From CAZLBV01 sp964557845 (GTDB lineage: Bacteria > Acidobacteriota > Aminicenantia > Aminicenantales > Aminicenantaceae): a stretch of 6,897 nucleotides of DNA. The notes under the pieces are model-generated. The model was not told the origin of the DNA and did no database searches. It saw nothing but the letters and a program-made list of their open reading frames with translations. Of the stretch, positions 5,858-6,897 are shown one piece after another; the first letter of the stretch is position 1, and the number at the start of each line of letters is the position of its first letter. The stretch is taken from NCBI GenBank assembly GCA_964557845.1, contig CAZLBV010000231.1, positions 1 to 6,897 of the forward strand, written 5' to 3'. A program made the position numbers and the translations under genes.

Positions 5858-6897
5858 TTATTTGAAAGGAAATACTTTAGACTCTGTATGCGCCTGATTC
5901 ATTATCTGATCGATATTTTTTACAATCTCTGGATAAAGTCTGGAAACATCGGTCCGTTCTTTTTGATCCTGGGTGAGATCAAATAATTCGATCGGACCAT
6001 CCGGATCGGTGAATACATTTAAACGAATACCTTTCCATTTATCCATCAGAACAGCCTGTTTTCCACCTTGTTCATGGAATTCCCAGTAAAGATATCGATG
6101 TTCTGGTTGTGTGGTTCCAGTTAAGGTCGGCAGAAATGATATCCCATCGCTATTATTTGCAACCGGAATTCCTGCTATCTCACAGGCTGTAGGGAGAAAA
6201 TCCCAAAATGCTCTGACATAATTGTTGATTGAACCTTCTCTTATGTGGCCAGGCCACCTCACTATAAATGGGACCCGGATACCACCTTCATAAAGGTCTC
6301 GCTTTATTCCTCGGAAAGGGCCACTGCTTTCAAAAAAATAAGGGTCATGGCCTCCTTCTTTATGGGGCCCGTTATCACTGGAGAAAAGGACTACGGTGTT
6401 ATTATCTATATTCAGCTTTTTGAGAAGATCGAAGATCTTTCCGATGTCGCGGTCCAACCGGGAAACCATGGCTGCATAGGCAGCCCGCGGTTTTTCCTGA
6501 GGACCATAATGGGTCCCAGGATAAGGCGTTTCTGGAAAACGGCCGGCGTATTCATTGATATCACTCACGGGAACAGCCAGTTCCGCATGGGGTAGGGTAA
6601 AAGGAAGAAAGAGAAAAAACGGTTCCTGATTGTGATCCTGGATAAATTCCAAAGCTTCTTTAAGTATCAGGTTCTGGCTGTATACGGCTTTTTTCTTGTT
6701 TCTGTTTTCCTCGATGATAACTTTCTTTTCATTTTTCCATAGATGTTCAGGATAATAAAAATGAGCTTCTCTCTGGCAGTTATACCCGAAGAAAAGGTCA
6801 AATCCCTGTTTTTCAGGAACTCCATCGGTCCCCGGTCCTCCTAATCCCCACTTTCCCAAGGCGCCGGTTCTGTATCCGGCTTTCTTTAAAAGTTCTG
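5858..6897 (-). CDS. Arylsulfatase-like sulfatase, N-terminus beyond the window
   Basis: 345 C-terminal residues of a sulfatase (alkaline-phosphatase superfamily, family S1 type); the frame is open to the right edge, so the TTG at 6857-6859 is internal. The visible start, ELLKKAGYRTGALGKWGLGG, is the second sulfatase signature. Then follow GFDLFFGYNCQREAHFYYP, the LPHAE histidine (codon 6587-6589), the SSDNG metal ligands Asp and Asn (6371-6376), and GPFRGIKRDLYEGGIRVPF with the conserved Lys (6302-6304), and a C-terminal LFDLTQDQKERTDV subdomain. The usual first part, with the signal peptide, the first metal aspartates and the CxPxR cysteine that becomes formylglycine, is off the window, so activity cannot be judged. 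Family role: hydrolysis of sulfate esters, often from polysaccharides, in the periplasm or outside. The variant GKWGLGG in place of GKWHLG marks a recurrent arylsulfatase subgroup. The substrate is unknown. It ends 109 nt before the kinase start, with no clear terminator. Confidence 0.92.
   Translation of the reverse strand, partial: ELLKKAGYRTGALGKWGLGGPGTDGVPEKQGFDLFFGYNCQREAHFYYPEHLWKNEKKVIIEENRNKKKAVYSQNLILKEALEFIQDHNQEPFFLFLPFTLPHAELAVPVSDINEYAGRFPETPYPGTHYGPQEKPRAAYAAMVSRLDRDIGKIFDLLKKLNIDNNTVVLFSSDNGPHKEGGHDPYFFESSGPFRGIKRDLYEGGIRVPFIVRWPGHIREGSINNYVRAFWDFLPTACEIAGIPVANNSDGISFLPTLTGTTQPEHRYLYWEFHEQGGKQAVLMDKWKGIRLNVFTDPDGPIELFDLTQDQKERTDVSRLYPEIVKNIDQIMNQAHTESKVFPFK

Noticed and set aside
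6245..6595. Plus-strand 116-codon open frame
   Set aside because: It is opposite the SSDNG and GPFRGIKRD motifs of the sulfatase, so it is a reading shadow.
6857..6859. TTG as the start of the sulfatase
   Set aside because: The frame continues upstream to the edge with conserved sulfatase residues (ELLKKAGYRTGA), so this is an internal Leu codon.

Overview
All seven protein genes in this window lie on the minus strand, so it reads from right to left. The DNA is moderately AT-rich, most starts have clear GGAGG-type ribosome binding sites, and spacers are short. The gene mix is a truncated sulfatase, a zinc-ribbon/Ser-Thr kinase/TolB-like/TPR receptor, a small exported SnoaL-like protein and a dicluster ferredoxin of a type common in anaerobes. 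This suggests a Gram-negative-type anaerobic bacterium with many eukaryotic-like kinases. The Acidobacteriota/Aminicenantota-like lineages fit best by gene style, but this is inference from gene content and not a phylogenetic result.

Right part (5858-6897): the C-terminal three quarters or so of an arylsulfatase-like enzyme whose N-terminus and catalytic cysteine lie outside the window. Centre (2515-5804): a sigma70-like promoter, then the large receptor kinase (zinc ribbon, kinase, one membrane helix, TolB-N-like domain, TPRs), followed 66 nt later by a small exported SnoaL/NTF2-like protein, probably co-transcribed. Left centre (1859-2273): a 2x[4Fe-4S] ferredoxin with an extra helical, cysteine-bearing tail and an operator-like dyad in its leader. 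Left (796-1680): an apparent two-gene operon of a thioredoxin-like/glutaredoxin fusion and a GroES-like co-chaperonin with no groEL beside it. Far left (1-574): the start of a His/Cys-rich polytopic membrane protein that runs off the edge and that I do not recognise.

Working together: the receptor kinase and the small exported protein may form an envelope sensing pair. The ferredoxin, redox fusion and GroES form a loose redox/protein-quality neighbourhood, each with its own likely promoter. I see no mobile element, CRISPR array, tRNA or rRNA, and no convincing intrinsic terminator. The window looks like ordinary chromosome; the most unusual items are the redox fusion with a cysteine-less thioredoxin-like half, the shortened solitary GroES, and the cysteine-rich additions in the ferredoxin and membrane protein.
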